DNA of 64,000 nt from Trichobilharzia szidati (GCA_944472155.2 OX235272.1:14740354-14804353), one strand, 5' to 3'; shown: positions 20,236 through 31,815, counted from the first letter of the stretch. Translations and numbers: made by a program. Notes: a model not told the origin generated them from the sequence alone.

Positions 20236-20725
20236 ACCCTCTATGATGCCTGTCAACTGGTGTCCCTCATGTGCATAAAGTGGGAGTATATTATTGTAAG
20301 ACGCATTTTATTGTTTTATGAGGGAATTGACTTCAAGCTTTATTTATTTTCCCAAGTGTATGTAATCCATCCAACGCATACTTGGGTTTTTTTTGTTAAT
20401 GCGAAGTCAATATCTATATTTGTTGGTGTGTTCCATTGAATCACCAGTTATCCGATTTTCCCCACAAACTAAAGATAAAATGACAACAACCATGTTATTT
20501 AACCGTAAATCATATAATTTAAATATGTAAGTTAAATAATTCTTATCCATTCCTACACAACTTGTGTGTCCTATATTTGTATGAACAAATATGTACCCTA
20601 TTATATTATCATTACTAACTATACTTACTAATCGTATGTGTAATTTATCGAAGTGATGATGCCTGTAAACTGGTGTCCCTCATATAAAAAATGAGAATAT
20701 ACTATTATTATTATTATTACTTTGG
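20236..20725 (+). mobile_element. Two CR1-like 3' ends in tandem
   Basis: A 60-bp solo tail (20236-20295: GATGCCTGTCAACTGG, CCTCATG) is followed by a 400-bp 3' UTR fragment (about 20320-20725) homologous to 9165-9435 of element A. The fragment extends through the complete tail, hairpin and an (ATT)n run. Both ends are 5'-truncated insertions. Confidence 0.72.
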
Positions 20726-20769
20726 TACATTAACTAACTAGTCCAGTCATTTGAACTTTTATATTGTGT

Positions 20770-21530
20770 GAACCAATCTTAATGGCCTGTGTAGAAATGT
20801 TTATCATGTCCTTCCAATAATAATACGCACATTAGCTGGTAGTCTGTTCCGAATGACTGAAAACTTATTTAAGAAGTTGTACCACATGTAAGTCAGACAG
20901 TGCCCGATAGCAACTAGGTTGTCATGATTTCCAGGACTGTTACTAATGGCACGCAACGTTGTCATAAAACCGTTGGATGACATGTATAATTGTTGGCGGC
21001 ATCCCGTAGTCGCGAAGCAGTTTCCATCGACGCTGTCCAAGGCCGTTTCAAAGTCGATGAAGTTGAGGTGGAGAGCTGACTGCCATTCCGGGCTCTGTTC
21101 AATGATGATACGTCGAGTTGCTATTTGATCAATGCATGACTTGTTCCTGCCGAATCCAGCCTGTTTCAGTCGAAGGTATTCATAGATGGCGGCGTGTTTG
21201 ATTCCCTCCACGATGATGCGGCTTAGTATTTTGCTTGGGATAGACAGGAGCATAATGCCGCGCCAGTTATCGCACTGACCGCAGTCCCCTGTCTTTGGTA
21301 ATTTAAATATGTAGTCTTTCTCCCAATCCGCTTATACATTGCCCTCTTTCCACGCCTTTTCCAGTAGTGGTATCATCAAGTTCGCTGGTGTTTCTGAGTC
21401 TATTTTCAATGCTTCTGCTGGTATTGCCACTTTTCCAGTTTTTGGCATCCTTATTGCCTTCAGGATCTCTGTTTTCGTCGGAGGGTTGATATTCACTGGT
21501 AGTTCTTCTAGCCTAGACTAACTTTCATAT
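20770..21530 (-). pseudogene. RTE (SR2-like) reverse transcriptase fragment
   Basis: Minus-strand reading 21253-20804 carries IPSKILSRIIVEGIKHA, KQAGFGRNKSCIDQIATRRI and NFIDFETALDSVD, typical of RTE reverse transcriptase around the FIDFEKAFDSVDR motif. Here the aspartate region reads ETALDSVD. Upstream (to about 21525), pieces of the KAGKAAGPDGIP-type region can be followed in broken frames. It is probably the 5' continuation of 17571-18530, separated by nested insertions. Confidence 0.72.
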
Positions 21531-22244
21531 TTCACTTATGAATTGTAAGAGGTGACTATAGCACTGGCTCATTTTCCCTCTGAACTATCATGAAGTCGAG
21601 ATATTGTAGAGGACATTTTAGGAAAGCTTAGCAACTAGAAATTAGCTGTGTCCAAATGCACTACTTGTTCCGCCACCCAATGATTAACTCGTATGAGCGA
21701 CTATAGGAAGACGTGATATTTGTGCCCCCAAACAACCCATTGAAGGTGGGAATAGACAAAGGAATTGACAACAGATGAAGATTCACTATATGAGCATTCT
21801 CTCCGAGAAATTATATGGCATATCCTTTTTGTGAAGTCCTGTGGGCATTATCGCAATTAAATAAATGGGCCGAAGTATACCAGCATGTTTTCATGAAACT
21901 CCAACAATGTAGGTTCAACTTTTGAATTCGGTACCTCCTTAAAAAACATTATATTGATCGGATGTCAGTATCAAGCAACATTTTCATATAAAAGTGCAGC
22001 AAATATATCGCAGCCGGAGAATATAATGCCACCGATAATGTTTACGCCCGGAAATATTTTTTAATACAAAATTTTATTTGGAAAACATGCGAAAATTAAA
22101 ACTTGTTATTAAACCACCACAGCCTCAGAAACAACCATCACCAGTCAAATCCCCGCAAACCAACACTTGAACCTGAGAAGTTGTTTAATCGCACTGCCTA
22201 CTATTTCCTGGGTATTTGCCGCGGTCCAGGTTTGTTCTGCTTGA
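21531..22244. other. Unassigned interval
   Basis: This is about 710 bp without a supportable ORF, repeat head or exon. It holds ordinary AT-rich sequence, with GATAATGTTTRC-type words also present near 19255. Confidence 0.45.
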
Positions 22245-22437
22245 TAATTTTTGTTTTTTGATTACAGCTTGATTCCACACCGAATTTTCAGTACAAGTAT
22301 GGAATTTTCAGCATGGATGTCGGTAGCCCAAATTTACAGGCCGACCATAGATATCGGGTGTGCGCCGGCAGGGGATCGAACCCCGGACCATGTTCATGGT
22401 CGGCGAGAGTCCTAACCACTGTGCCACCGACGTGTGT
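22245..22437 (-). mobile_element. tRNA-headed SINE (type 1)
   Basis: Read on minus, the head carries A-box-like GGTGGCACAGTGG and B-box GGTTCGATCCC. The body includes GGTCGGCCTGTAAATTTGGG, TGCTGAAAATTCCATACTTG and a CAAGCTGTAATC end. The same body appears at 38193-38381, 52294-52482 and 61343-61553. It is a retroposed SINE, not a tRNA gene: the acceptor stem and anticodon arm do not form a normal tRNA. Confidence 0.85.
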
Positions 22438-23067
22438 GTAAACGGACATTTGCGTTTACATCTTGGATTATGGACACTATAAGTATAACTTCACACCTAA
22501 GAATCGACCGATCTTACAAACCGTGCGGCTCGGAGAAGGTCATGGGTCGTTCGTTTGTAGAATTTTGGAAATTCGGCGTAAGTGGGTAAGGCTGATTCAC
22601 ATATTCTGCTTTGGCCTTAATCAAGAATAACTGATTATCGAAGTCAAAATGCCATGATGTAGCTCCTGCTGACCTGCCAATACTCACCCTATGAAGTTCC
22701 GGAGGATTATGTAAGAATGGGTGAATCAGGAGCGGTAAGCTTTGACATACATATGGGGACAAATGTAAACTCAGTATAAATGCTTAATGCATAAAGAGGT
22801 GTGGGAAGTAATACAATTATGCTAGTTACTCTTTGTTGTTATTTAAATCAGTATAATGCTGTACATGTGCAACGTTGCACCATTGTAATTCACGTACGTG
22901 TTAGGGTATTTTGGTGGCACACACTTTCTGTGCCTCCACTGCTTCTAGTTCAGTGGATTCATAGACATACGAGGAGTTATCCCTTTCCTCCACTCTGTAT
23001 TATGTCATTAAATAATCAGAAGAATCTACCGTTGACGTTTACTATCGGTCAGGGGTATGGTCTCCTC

Positions 23068-23068
<1 letters not shown>
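22438..23068. other. Unassigned interval with one unsupported ORF
   Basis: No family is recognised. An open frame of 82 codons lies at 22514-22762 on minus, but shows no domain, codon signal or splice context. A degenerate fragment of an unrecognised repeat is possible. Confidence 0.4.
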
Positions 23069-23111
<43 letters not shown>

Positions 23112-23120
23112 GTATATATA
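23069..23120. repeat. (TA)n microsatellite
   Basis: About 21 TA units form a continuous run (23069-23110), followed by CG and a further short TATATATA. Such runs are common in schistosome genomes and prone to length error. Confidence 0.95.
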
Positions 23121-23640
23121 GCTTTTCTGTGTTAAGGACACTCGTGTCTTCACTCTTTGTAATAATAATACTTAATACACATAAAACAATTAACTAGACA
23201 TAATATGTTATATGAGCACTATTATGTGGATACAACGCCCTGAATTTCATGGATTTAGTTTCATTCACCTATTTCCCCTGTGTTTCTTCGTTAGGTTCAG
23301 TGTCTGTTTACCCATGAAGAAGTGAGACTTCCATTTTTTTAAAATAACGCTTAACTAAAATGTAACCTAATGTAACACGGTTTCAAAAAAAGTGAAAATT
23401 GTTTCTTTTAAAAAATCGAAACGCTTAACGCACTTATTTAAAAAGTTATGTGCCATTTTTTAGGAAAAATGTGTTTCTATAAAAATCAAGTGAATTTATG
23501 CATTTAGTTCGCCAATTATTCCTTCCATAGTCTTGCTAGAAATTTCCCACAAGTTAAGAGTCCAACCTATTTAAACCTCTTGCCAGTCTTAATAATTTTC
23601 ACGCTACTACCCTCGCTGTCAACTACCGTCTGTCGAAGCC
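23121..23640. other. Unassigned interval, possibly LTR or flank of the gypsy relic
   Basis: This AT-rich stretch has several T or A runs. It lies just beyond the end of the gypsy integrase reading, where an LTR would be expected. No matching direct repeat was found on the gag side within the window. Confidence 0.35.
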
Positions 23641-23649
23641 TTTCTGTCA

Positions 23650-24880
23650 TTATATAGGGAGAATCGTTGTCTAGATAGGCTGGTTTTGGTTAGTCAATGC
23701 TAACACTGTCCGTTACATTACCTTGTCCAATAATAGTGTTTTGGGTGCCTTCCCGTGATTTCAAAAGGCCCTTTGTATGGTGGACTGAGGGGTAGTTTTG
23801 CTTAATCATATCTCACCCATACATGGATGCAGGAATGCAAGTCCTTCTGTATGTATACGGCTCTTGATTGTTCTGGTGAGGAAATCTGCCTTCAGTTGGC
23901 CGTTTGTAGTCGAAGTCTGTCAACGTGTGCAGCCTGGTCATGGTTGTTCTTATCAGAAATTGAACTAACAAACTCGCCAGGTAGTTTCAGTGTGGTTCCA
24001 AATACCATTTTTGCAGCAGAATATCGAGCATCAGTTTTTATTGATGTTCAGATACCAACCATTACCATTGGTAAGAATTCTTTCTAGTGATTAATGTTAG
24101 AGTGAGTTGTTAACCCAATGCTCACTTGTTGATGAAGGCGTTTTATCATCCCATTAGCTTGAGGGTATATGCTGTGCAATGGATTCCGCAAGACCCGATG
24201 AAATTCGACAAGTCGTTGAAAGCTCTGTCTCGAATTGAGCTCCTCTGTCAGTTGTTATAGACACCCCAAACATGGCTACCCAGTGTTAAAGAAAGGCTTT
24301 TGCTACCGCTTCTACCGTAATAGCAATAAGTTGTGCAGCTATCGGGAAGCTGGTGAACCTATCAATGCATATGAATAAGTGAATCCGTTTGAGCATAGCA
24401 AGGGACCTACCAAGTCAGCGTGAACATGGGCGAAATGAGTGTCTGGCTGCAAAAAATGTTCCTAAGAGTGACATTGTGTGCTTGTTTACTTTCGCCCTCT
24501 GGCATACCACTCACTCTCTCCCACTTCTGCGCGTCGCGTTGTAGGTTTGGCCAAATATATCTTGCCGAGATTATCTCAGCTTAAGCCTTTACTCCAGGGT
24601 GTGATAATGGGTGAAACTGACTAAATATGACATTCCTCACAATCTGGCGGATGAAGGGCCTGGGAGAATCTTTTGTTGTGTCGCAGTACATAAAGTTGCC
24701 ATCCACAGATGTTAATCGTCTAAGTTTCAAACGAGTTATGTGTAGTGAGGATATGCCTTAACTCTTCATCTTTCTTTTGGCTTTCCGCCAACGCTCTGAA
24801 GTCTACAGTGATATGTTGCAATGTATTCACGTACATTGTGGACAGTGCATCAACCACACAGTCCACCGCCCCCTCATGTC
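23650..24880 (-). pseudogene. Gypsy integrase, decayed
   Basis: Broken frames contain an integrase zinc-binding-like stretch (HPGVKA, ISARYIWPN), a TTDRGAQFE segment that is the TDRGxQF signature of the retroviral-type integrase core, and near 23700 a VSIDWLKPAYLDN-like C-terminus typical of gypsy integrases. Multiple in-frame stops (for example after HPGVKA) rule out function. Confidence 0.72.
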
Positions 24881-25900
24881 TCATATCACTGTAAATCTGC
24901 GATAAACATCGAGCTGACCACTTTCGCTTGGTGAAATTTTGTCCTTTTTCCCCTTGAGCGCGTAATTGAGAGGCATGTGATCTGTGTAGATAGTGAACGC
25001 TCCGGCCTCTACCATGTGGCGGAAGTGTTTAACTGCTAAGTAGATTTCTAGCAACTCCCTGACAAAGGTGGAGTATCTCTTTTCTGCAGGATTAAGCCGT
25101 TTAGAAAATACTGCTGTCAGCTCCCAGCTATTTTCAACTAGTTGATTTAGAGCGGCTCCTGGAGCCTTATCAGATGCGTCTACCACTAATACAAAAGGAG
25201 CATTTGGATTAGGATATTTCAGAGTTGAGGCTTTCACCAAAGCTTCTTTCAGCTGTGCGATTACGTTGGATGCCTCCTTTGGCATCTGAAAGTCTCTTGG
25301 TTTCCCCCCTGATGCATCAGTCAGGGGCTGCGTGTATTGTGCGCAATTAGGTATAAAGCATCGACAGAAGTTGATCAACCCCAGAAAACTGGAGTTGCAC
25401 GAGGGAAGTGGATAGGGAGTACCGCTTGATGGTATTCGCCTCTTTTGGCATTGTTGTGATCCCGGTGCTGTCAGTGACATGCCCTAGGAACTCTATTGTT
25501 TCTGCCCCAGATTGGCAGTTGACGCGGCAAGTCATCTCTGAATCTTGGAAAAGTCTTTACAGCATACCGAAGACCAAACGGCATCCGCACAAACTCATAC
25601 CATTCAAATTCGATGGTAATGGCTGTTTAAGGTATTGTGATAGGCGCAAACTGAATCAGTTTTAGTGAATATTGTGGCGCCTCACAGAGTAATAGTAAAG
25701 TCTTGAATGTGTGGTACCGGGTATCTCTGTTTGGCATTGTTTTCTTATTTAGGACCAATCAGTCTGATTTTTCTTCGGCACCATGTGTCGCACAGAGGCC
25801 CAATGACTATTCTATGGCCGAATAATCCTCAACTGGAGCATGTAATCAAATTAAGCTTTCGCTATTTTTAGCTTGTTAGGGACTAATCCTCTTGGCTTAG
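24881..25900 (-). pseudogene. Gypsy reverse transcriptase / RNase H, decayed
   Basis: The RNase H reading (25480-24881) is open. It shows FLGLINFCRCFIPN, LVVDASDKAPGAAL, FSKRLNPAEKRYSTF, RELLEIYLAVKHFRH and YTDHMPLNYAL, all standard gypsy blocks. Upstream, the reverse transcriptase is recognisable only in pieces (HMVPKKNQTDW near 25780, VNCQSGAETIEFLGHV near 25500), with frameshifts and stops. The catalytic YVDD-type region is not intact. Confidence 0.85.
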
Positions 25901-25924
25901 CGAACGCTGGGGGGCCATGCGTCC

Positions 25925-26240
25925 TTAACTATGAGTAATTCTCGGGCCAACATTAAAACTTTGAGGGTTGCTTGACGTCAGAGTTGGGAATTCCGCTATT
26001 ATTTTCTGGAACCTTTCGGTTAGTACCAGCAGTGATTGGACTAGATTCAACGAATGGTGCTCGCTCTCTTTGTCATTCGTATACCAGGCTTCTTTCATTG
26101 TTAAACGTCTCTTTCGAGTATCCACTAGTAAGTCATATCTTTCTAGGAAGTTTATGCCGAGGATTGTTAGATCCAAGTCAACAATGGTGAAAACCCATGG
26201 AAACTGCCTCTCAAACTTGGGATCAAGGGTCAGCGTCTTC
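25925..26240 (-). pseudogene. Gypsy aspartic protease C-terminal part
   Basis: The frame reads FPWVFTIVDLDLTILGINFL, then ERYDLLVDTRKRRLTM. The ILGxxFL and LxVDxxxRRL pattern is the end of gypsy-type retropepsins. The DTG active site should lie upstream and is not seen in an intact frame. A stop interrupts the region downstream toward the reverse transcriptase. Confidence 0.7.
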
Positions 26241-26399
26241 TACCCGAACGTCGCGATCTGGATTTTATTGGCCTCCTGTGGCGTGATGGCCTTTGCTTTT
26301 GGTGTGATACTGAGTGCTGCTGCTGTTCTTATCCTTGACTTGGAATAGGTAACTGTTCGGTAACAGTAGTCTCTACCTGAGAAGGGGTTAATCGTTTCC

Positions 26400-27200
26400 C
26401 TGTTGTTTGAGTAGTTGTTTAGGTCAGGCACATGGTTGTGTACATTTTGTTGACTGTACGCCAAACTGTCAGGGATACCAACAAAATCAGCCTGTTGATC
26501 TAGTTTGCCTGTGTCTACTCTTTGACCTAGAACGTGTTGTATAGGTCTATCTACCTTGTCTGCCCAGCGTTAGCTATATTTATTCTAGCTGTTCCCTTAG
26601 TGATCTAACGTTGGCCATCAGTTCTGAGATTATTGAGTCTTTGCTCGTGTTCATATGGTTCACTTGCCCTCCGATAAATCGTCTCCTCTACAACATCCGG
26701 TCAGCAATGCGTGCTAACTGTTCTAGAGAGGAGTCAGGATCCTATGCGTTCATTCACTGTTGCACATATTCCAGGCGGACTGGAATCCAGCCTTGCTTCA
26801 TTCCAGCCTCTCCACCGTCCTGTTCCCTACAAGCTGTTGCAGTTGGCGCAAGGACTGTGATGGGTACCTTTCTCCCATATCCTCCCCTTCAAACAACCGT
26901 TATATACTCTGGTTTTCTGATATAAAGAGGCGTTTTATCATCTCGCGATTAAGTACTGTGTTTGGTCGCACGTTTCGCGGAAGGATGAAGTATAGGGTCT
27001 CGCACCTCTTTGCTAATCTCATAGCGTAACTGAGAACACATGTCCCTATGCCAGGTGGTTTTAATGCTATACCGACTAGAGTAGTGTTCTAATTGAGCGA
27101 ACCATAGTTCCGGGTTATTTCAGTCAAATTCAGGTAATCGAGTAGTCGGAGTTACCAGGGAATCTGCACAGCCTCCACAACATGGTATGCTGTGGCCACT
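26400..27200 (-). pseudogene. Gypsy gag, decayed
   Basis: Broken minus-strand frames contain NNPELWFAQLEHY, SRYSIKTTWHRDMCSQLRYE and ISKEVRDPILHPSA. This matches the capsid region of schistosome gypsy gag (xPELWFAQxE). Stops occur before and after the block. The same text with a few changes is on plus at 63320-63950. Confidence 0.72.
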
Positions 27201-27700
27201 CAGATGTTGCAAGTAATTGAGGAATTCAGAAGAATAGGATGAGTAATCGATTGTGAACTATTTCCTCTTTATGATTTGTAAGACTTTCTTTATCTATTGA
27301 ATGATGAATACCCTTCCGTTTGTTCGACTAGATTTTCCCTGCTTCACCGGCCCACTGTCATGCTTCCGACGACATTAGTCTTCTACAATAATACTAGCTG
27401 CCGGTTGGTAATTTGGATAATTATTCTGATAGAAAAATCGGTTTCTAAACATCCACCTCCGCAGAAGCAGAGTTTTTAAAGTCAGTTCCCATGTTTGATA
27501 AATGAGACATTATACTGAATAAAATATTTGAACTAAATAGTGCACAAGAGCGAAAAAAATCCGAGAAACGACCATACAAACGGAGAAATGTAGATTCTAG
27601 TGAACTATAACAAAAGGCAAAATTTGAACGAAGTGGGCTCAACAATCTGGAAACGAACTTCTCTACCTTAGGCATCTGAAAGAATTTGTAGCTCACATGA
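27201..27700. other. Unassigned interval
   Basis: AT-rich sequence with an 83-codon open frame at 27445-27696 (minus), also open in the mirror at 62822-63073. Because the arms are near-identical copies, joint openness is not independent evidence. No domain is recognised. Confidence 0.4.
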
Positions 27701-29380
27701 AGTCACCTTTTGACTGGGAAAATGCAATAATAGCCGCTTTCCATGGTGGAAGATCTAAGCACTCCTCTTCATATTGCAGGTTGATTAATCTCACTATCAC
27801 TGATTGAGATACTGTGAAGAGTGATGAAGAAAGCTCTCATGTTCTGCTCACGTAGACCGAGGGATTCCCTGTAGGCGCGAGAGACGGTTATGATCAACTC
27901 GAAACTAGTCCTAAGTAACGGTACATGGTGGTGTAGCACAAGGTATTGTACTCGACCTCTTCTTATTTATTGTAAATACCAGTGGGATTCCCAGGATCAT
28001 CTAATCTCCCGTAGTCGTATACTCAGATGACTGAAACATTTTTAGAGGGAGCTCAAAGATGACAGGAATTCGCTTACGGTGTCAACAGATGTCCAAAGCC
28101 TCAGGATGGTCGGGGGTGGGTGCCTTGCGCTGCGGGCTGGCCACCCCTCCGCACACCTCTTGAAATGCTCCCATATGACCGGGCGTCTTACATAGCCTCT
28201 CCTGAGGAAGTCCTACTCACTGCCTTCACGTGGCGGAGGTGTTTTTCACCAAAGTGAGAGGGCGAAAGCGGATGCCCAGCGCTCTTCACCGGGTTGACTG
28301 TCCATCGGATGACAGTCTAGGGGAGATGGCTAAACCCTGATTCCAAACCTCCAACGACTGGCGTATGAAGCCCACTGGAGCTCACCGGCAGACGTATGGA
28401 CAAAAGGCTTGTTGGATGTCTGGCCCCATTGAAAAAGGCGTATGAACCGAACTCCGGTCACCGGCTTCCAATGGATAGTGGACTCCCTACTCCACTCCTA
28501 CTGCCTTGTAGGCCACACTTGGTTGTGTAAAGGCTAGAGCTGCACTCTCAAACAAAAGGCCGAGCGATTCTGGGGACATCACTCGTACCAAATTCCCATG
28601 AAACTTCATGAACTCTCTTATTCGAGATGTTCATGAAGTCGGCTCATCCTCCCGTAGGAGATAGCCGAAGTAAAAAGAAAAAAAAAGTTAGGCTCATCCG
28701 AAGAATGGATGCTCCCCATCAACTTGGTGAAGTGTGTAACCATGCACATTGAGTACACGCTACTGCCTGCGATATGGAAGGAATGCCACTCCCTTCTGTC
28801 CAGACACACAGGGACCCAGGTGTCATCGTAAGTCGTGACCTAGGAATTATGACTTACTGTCTTGCGATAGCAGCTCGTATCGTTATATCTGTATGGGCAA
28901 TACGCACAGTCTTTACTGGAGTAACTGGTGAAATGTTCACCACCACGTTATATACATTTATGGCGAGGTGGAAACTAGAAACTTGCATCCAGTCAGCCAG
29001 CCCTTGTCTCAAAGGAGACTCATATATTTTAGAAAGAGTTCAAAGGACCCGTTTACCTTACGGAGAGTAGCTCAACAGATTAAGTCTCCTTTCCTCATCA
29101 TACTGTAGGTAGGGAGGTGATCTAACCTCGATGATCAAAATTCTAAGATGTGACTATCTCCTCTTTTCTTTTCCACCAGGTAGGATCATCTCATATTACA
29201 CATCGGTAGAATTCAGAAGTCAAGGTGGATCTATGTTTCTGTGGATCACTGGTTCTCCCACCGAGTCATTAACTCTTAGAACCGGATCCCAGGAGAATCC
29301 TTAAATGAGGCACCAGTCAACTCATTCAAGAAGGGCTTAGAAAAGGCTGTATTTTCCACTAGGAGGGCAAAAGAATGAAA
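27701..29380 (+). pseudogene. Worn non-LTR reverse transcriptase relic
   Basis: Plus-strand fragments read FDWENAIIAAFHGGRSKHSS and RLINLTIT (reverse transcriptase N-part), then a VLYSTSSYLL block in the position of the usual VLGPLLF. After the interrupting insert at 28094-28687 follow the C-terminal blocks PGVIVSRDLGIMTYCLAIAA, EMFTTTLYTF, SASPCLKGDSYILERVQRT and a SHRVINS-like end. This is the layout of jockey/CR1-type ORF2 C-termini. Many stops make it non-functional. The mirror is at 61730-62820. Confidence 0.72.
28094..28687 (+). mobile_element. Unclassified GC-rich retroposon-like insert with A-rich tail
   Basis: About 594 bp are present in the left arm and absent from the mirror at about 62410, where nine bases (AACAATTCG on the left-arm strand) stand instead. 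The insert is clearly more GC-rich than its surroundings. It ends in an 11-bp perfect stem (ACTTCATGAAC / GTTCATGAAGT), a second hairpin (CGGCTCATCCTCCCGTAGGAG...AGCCG) and an A-rich tail of about 16 bases. No long ORF is seen. The tail suggests copying from RNA. Family unknown to me. Confidence 0.65.
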
Positions 29381-30197
29381 AATGTACTAATTAGAAAAAA
29401 GACTAATATAGACTTGAAGCATTCTTTCCTCAACCAAAGTGAATCTGAATGAGGACGGTAATTACTAGCGACTCAGTAGGGGTCCTTTCTCACAATATAC
29501 TCTTTGTTATGCAATAACACAAGTACTCAGACAAGTAAAGTGATATCCTAATTACTAATATGAGAGTGATACGTATAGCTTTTAGGGTTAATGTACCACA
29601 AATACTATTGGGAATCAATCAAAAATGAGTTACGGTATGGCAGACATATAAATCTGTTGTTGTTATACATACTTCATCTGACATTATTCAAGTATGTTTT
29701 GTTATTGTGTGTATACCAGCATGAAAATTACAATAGTCTGCGTTGTTCACCTTTCAGTACCCCTCATATTAACTCCAACTGAACCAATTTTATTTATGCT
29801 TACCAAGTATTTGTCATTGCATGATTGAATATCGGTTTTTGCTTGTTCTATATGTAACAGCATAAAGGCCTGTATAGGTGGTAGAGCACTAAACAATATT
29901 CTCTTCTTTTTCTTTCACGAAATAATCTAGGAATCGATTCTCTAAAGTAAAAGGAATAACTGTCGTCGAGGCTTGATATTAACGAAAACAAAAACACCGT
30001 TTGTAAGGGTTTGGCCCGTGCATCCTAATTTTTGAAATTGTACTGAATACATGTAACTTGAATGTATTTTAGTACATTAATCAGAATCAGATATAGTACA
30101 CAATAACTGCATGGTGTATTCACTTCATTTGTGAGAATTCGGCGGGACGAAATGTAAAATAGAGACAATTATCTGCTTAATCCTCGTCAGGTCTCAT
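29381..30197. other. Unassigned interval
   Basis: AT-rich sequence with no supported gene. The mirrored interval 60482-61342 carries an extra 215-bp stretch and, just beyond it, a SINE that are absent here. Confidence 0.45.
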
Positions 30198-30220
30198 GAA
30201 TTAGTATAGAATTAGTGTAG

Positions 30221-30978
30221 TACGCCTCTGGCGTAGACGTGATATCCGACTATCGACCAAAGGGCGTGTGTACTGCGCAACAGTCCGCTCCGTCCTCCTT
30301 AATGGCTGTGAGCAAGACCTGGCCATTGAGAGCAAAACACATGAAAAGATTAACTGTCTTTGAATATAGGTGTCTGCGTTCTATCTCCCGTGTGAAGTGG
30401 TGTAATAAGGTGAGCAATATTGAGGTTAGGCCTCGGTCGAGTGCTAAGTAAGGAGGGGAAATCAGTCGACGAGACTGTGAAGTAGCTACATCGACTGAGA
30501 TGGTTAGGACATGTGTTACATATGCCTAGTCATCGCCTTCCTCGACAATGGGCAATGTTACCTTATATAGGGTCAGGCTGGAAAAGAGCTAGCGGCGGTC
30601 AAACGAAAACATGTCACCAGTCAATGAAATCTACAACAGTTAGTTTAGGCCAGCCACGTAGGAAGGTGTAGACTGGCTTCCTGACTGGTTGGGGTCCTCG
30701 GGACGGTAAGAACCAATGGCTGGAAACAATTGGTGACATGGCTCAAAATCGTTCTCAGTGGCGCAGATGCATCCACTCCTTGTGACTTATGATTTCCTAG
30801 TTAAACTGTTTTGTTCTTCGTTATTACAATACCTTTGTCTCACACCTCTGTTTACTGTCTCTAATATGCATTTCATCTACTTTCTTCTCTTCCTTTGTGT
30901 GCTACGAGGAGGGAGTGTGGCGACTTGAACTTCCGCACATATGTGCAAAGTTCTAAGTCGAAAACCGACCGACCGACC
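30221..30978 (+). mobile_element. 5'-truncated RTE-like (second family) 3' end with TSD and CGAC tail
   Basis: This is the C-terminal coding end and 3' UTR of the same RTE-like family as 43094-49551. Readable pieces are LNGCEQDLAIESKTHEKINC-like and [20 protein letters not shown]. The 3' end forms a long hairpin (GACTTGAACTT / AAGTTCTAAGTC with an inner GCACATATGTGC palindrome), followed by (CGAC)3-4. GAATTAGTATAG flanks it at 30198-30209 and 30979-30990. A second, slightly different copy of that string (30210-30220) is present on the left only. Confidence 0.82.
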
Positions 30979-31050
30979 GAATTAGTATAGTGTTATTAAA
31001 GCTTAACACAGATAAGCACGAATATATTTACTGTTTATTTCTATTTTTAC

Positions 31051-31082
31051 ATGAATCAATTAGATTTGTTGAAATACTACAG
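31051..31082 (+). other. Candidate upstream exon end (weak)
   Basis: A perfect donor (CAG|GTAAGT) occurs at 31082/31083, with an ATG at 31051 just upstream. Spliced to the exon at 31945 this ATG would run into a stop, so if real it would be 5' UTR with a short upstream ORF. The donor is kept in the mirror at 59602. Evidence is limited to the splice signal. Confidence 0.2.
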
Positions 31083-31504
31083 GTAAGTCGTCCTAATTAT
31101 CTGAATATTATCATAAATCATAAAAATTGCACCAAAAGTCACAGTTATTTAACCGCTTAACTAACGGGTTAACAAGCAACTACTTTCTCACCCAAACTAC
31201 ATCTTTAGCACATGGGGTTGGTACTAACTGAATAACTGATGAATCAACCCTAAACTGTTCAAGGGTCTAGTAATAGGAGCCTTTATTCCATTCGTCTAAC
31301 AACTTTGTGATAATTGCATAGTGTTCGGAGGCGTAAATCCCTACGTCTTGCATGTCGGGCTTGCCATTCACAAGTTGAATTTTTATATAAGTCGGTGTGT
31401 TCTTGTAGCGTTACCTTCATTGTTCTTCCTAGTTTAAACAGTTAGAACAGCAATACGATCTAAGGTTTTTTAACTTGTAAAGAAACAGTCTATTGATGGG
31501 ATTG

Positions 31505-31815
31505 CGAACTTTCATCAATCCCGATTTCTAGGATACGTTACGCTTACTGAGCCATCGGCTTCCTCGACGAACAATGTTAGCTGAATTAGGACCTGGTTCT
31601 AAAAGAGTTACAGGTGGTCAGACAAAAACGTGCTACCCAGTCCATGAAGTCTGGTTGACTGTTGGTTTGAGCGATGCATGGAGGTTTAGACTGCCAAATT
31701 GATATCCTCAGGGTGTTGAAAATCAATGGCTGGAAACTATTATTATCACTGGTGAAAAATGTTCTCATTGGCACAGACGGATTTACTTCTTGTTATCTTT
31801 TAGTAGTCGTTGGGC
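31505..31815 (+). pseudogene. RTE-like C-terminal relic, strongly worn
   Basis: About 300 bp follow the 3' coding end of the RTE-like family (HRLPRRALL-, [14 protein letters not shown] and CRLPGCWGP-like text at nucleotide level), with many changes. It lies between the candidate exons, so it would be intronic. The mirror is at 58880-59180. Confidence 0.65.

Larger units (their letters stand above)
23641..27200 (-). mobile_element. Ty3/gypsy LTR retrotransposon relic
   Basis: On the minus strand the order is gag (about 27200-26400), protease (26240-25925), reverse transcriptase (about 25900-25480), RNase H (25480-24881) and integrase (24880-23650). This is the gypsy order, as in schistosome Boudicca- or Saci-like elements. 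Every domain has stops or frameshifts. LTRs were not identified. The gag part is mirrored at 63320-64000, so the large inverted repeat reaches into this element and runs off the window. Confidence 0.82.

Noticed and set aside
22514..22762. 82-codon minus-strand ORF beside a SINE
   Set aside because: No recognisable domain, no relative in the window, and a length expected by chance.
27445..27696. 83-codon ORF open in both arms of the large inverted repeat
   Set aside because: The arms are near-identical copies, so openness in both is not independent evidence; no domain or splice context.
30198..30990. A long terminal repeat pair based on the repeated GAATTAGTATAG
   Set aside because: The repeat is only 12 bp and encloses a 5'-truncated RTE-like end with a hairpin and simple tail, so it is a target-site duplication.
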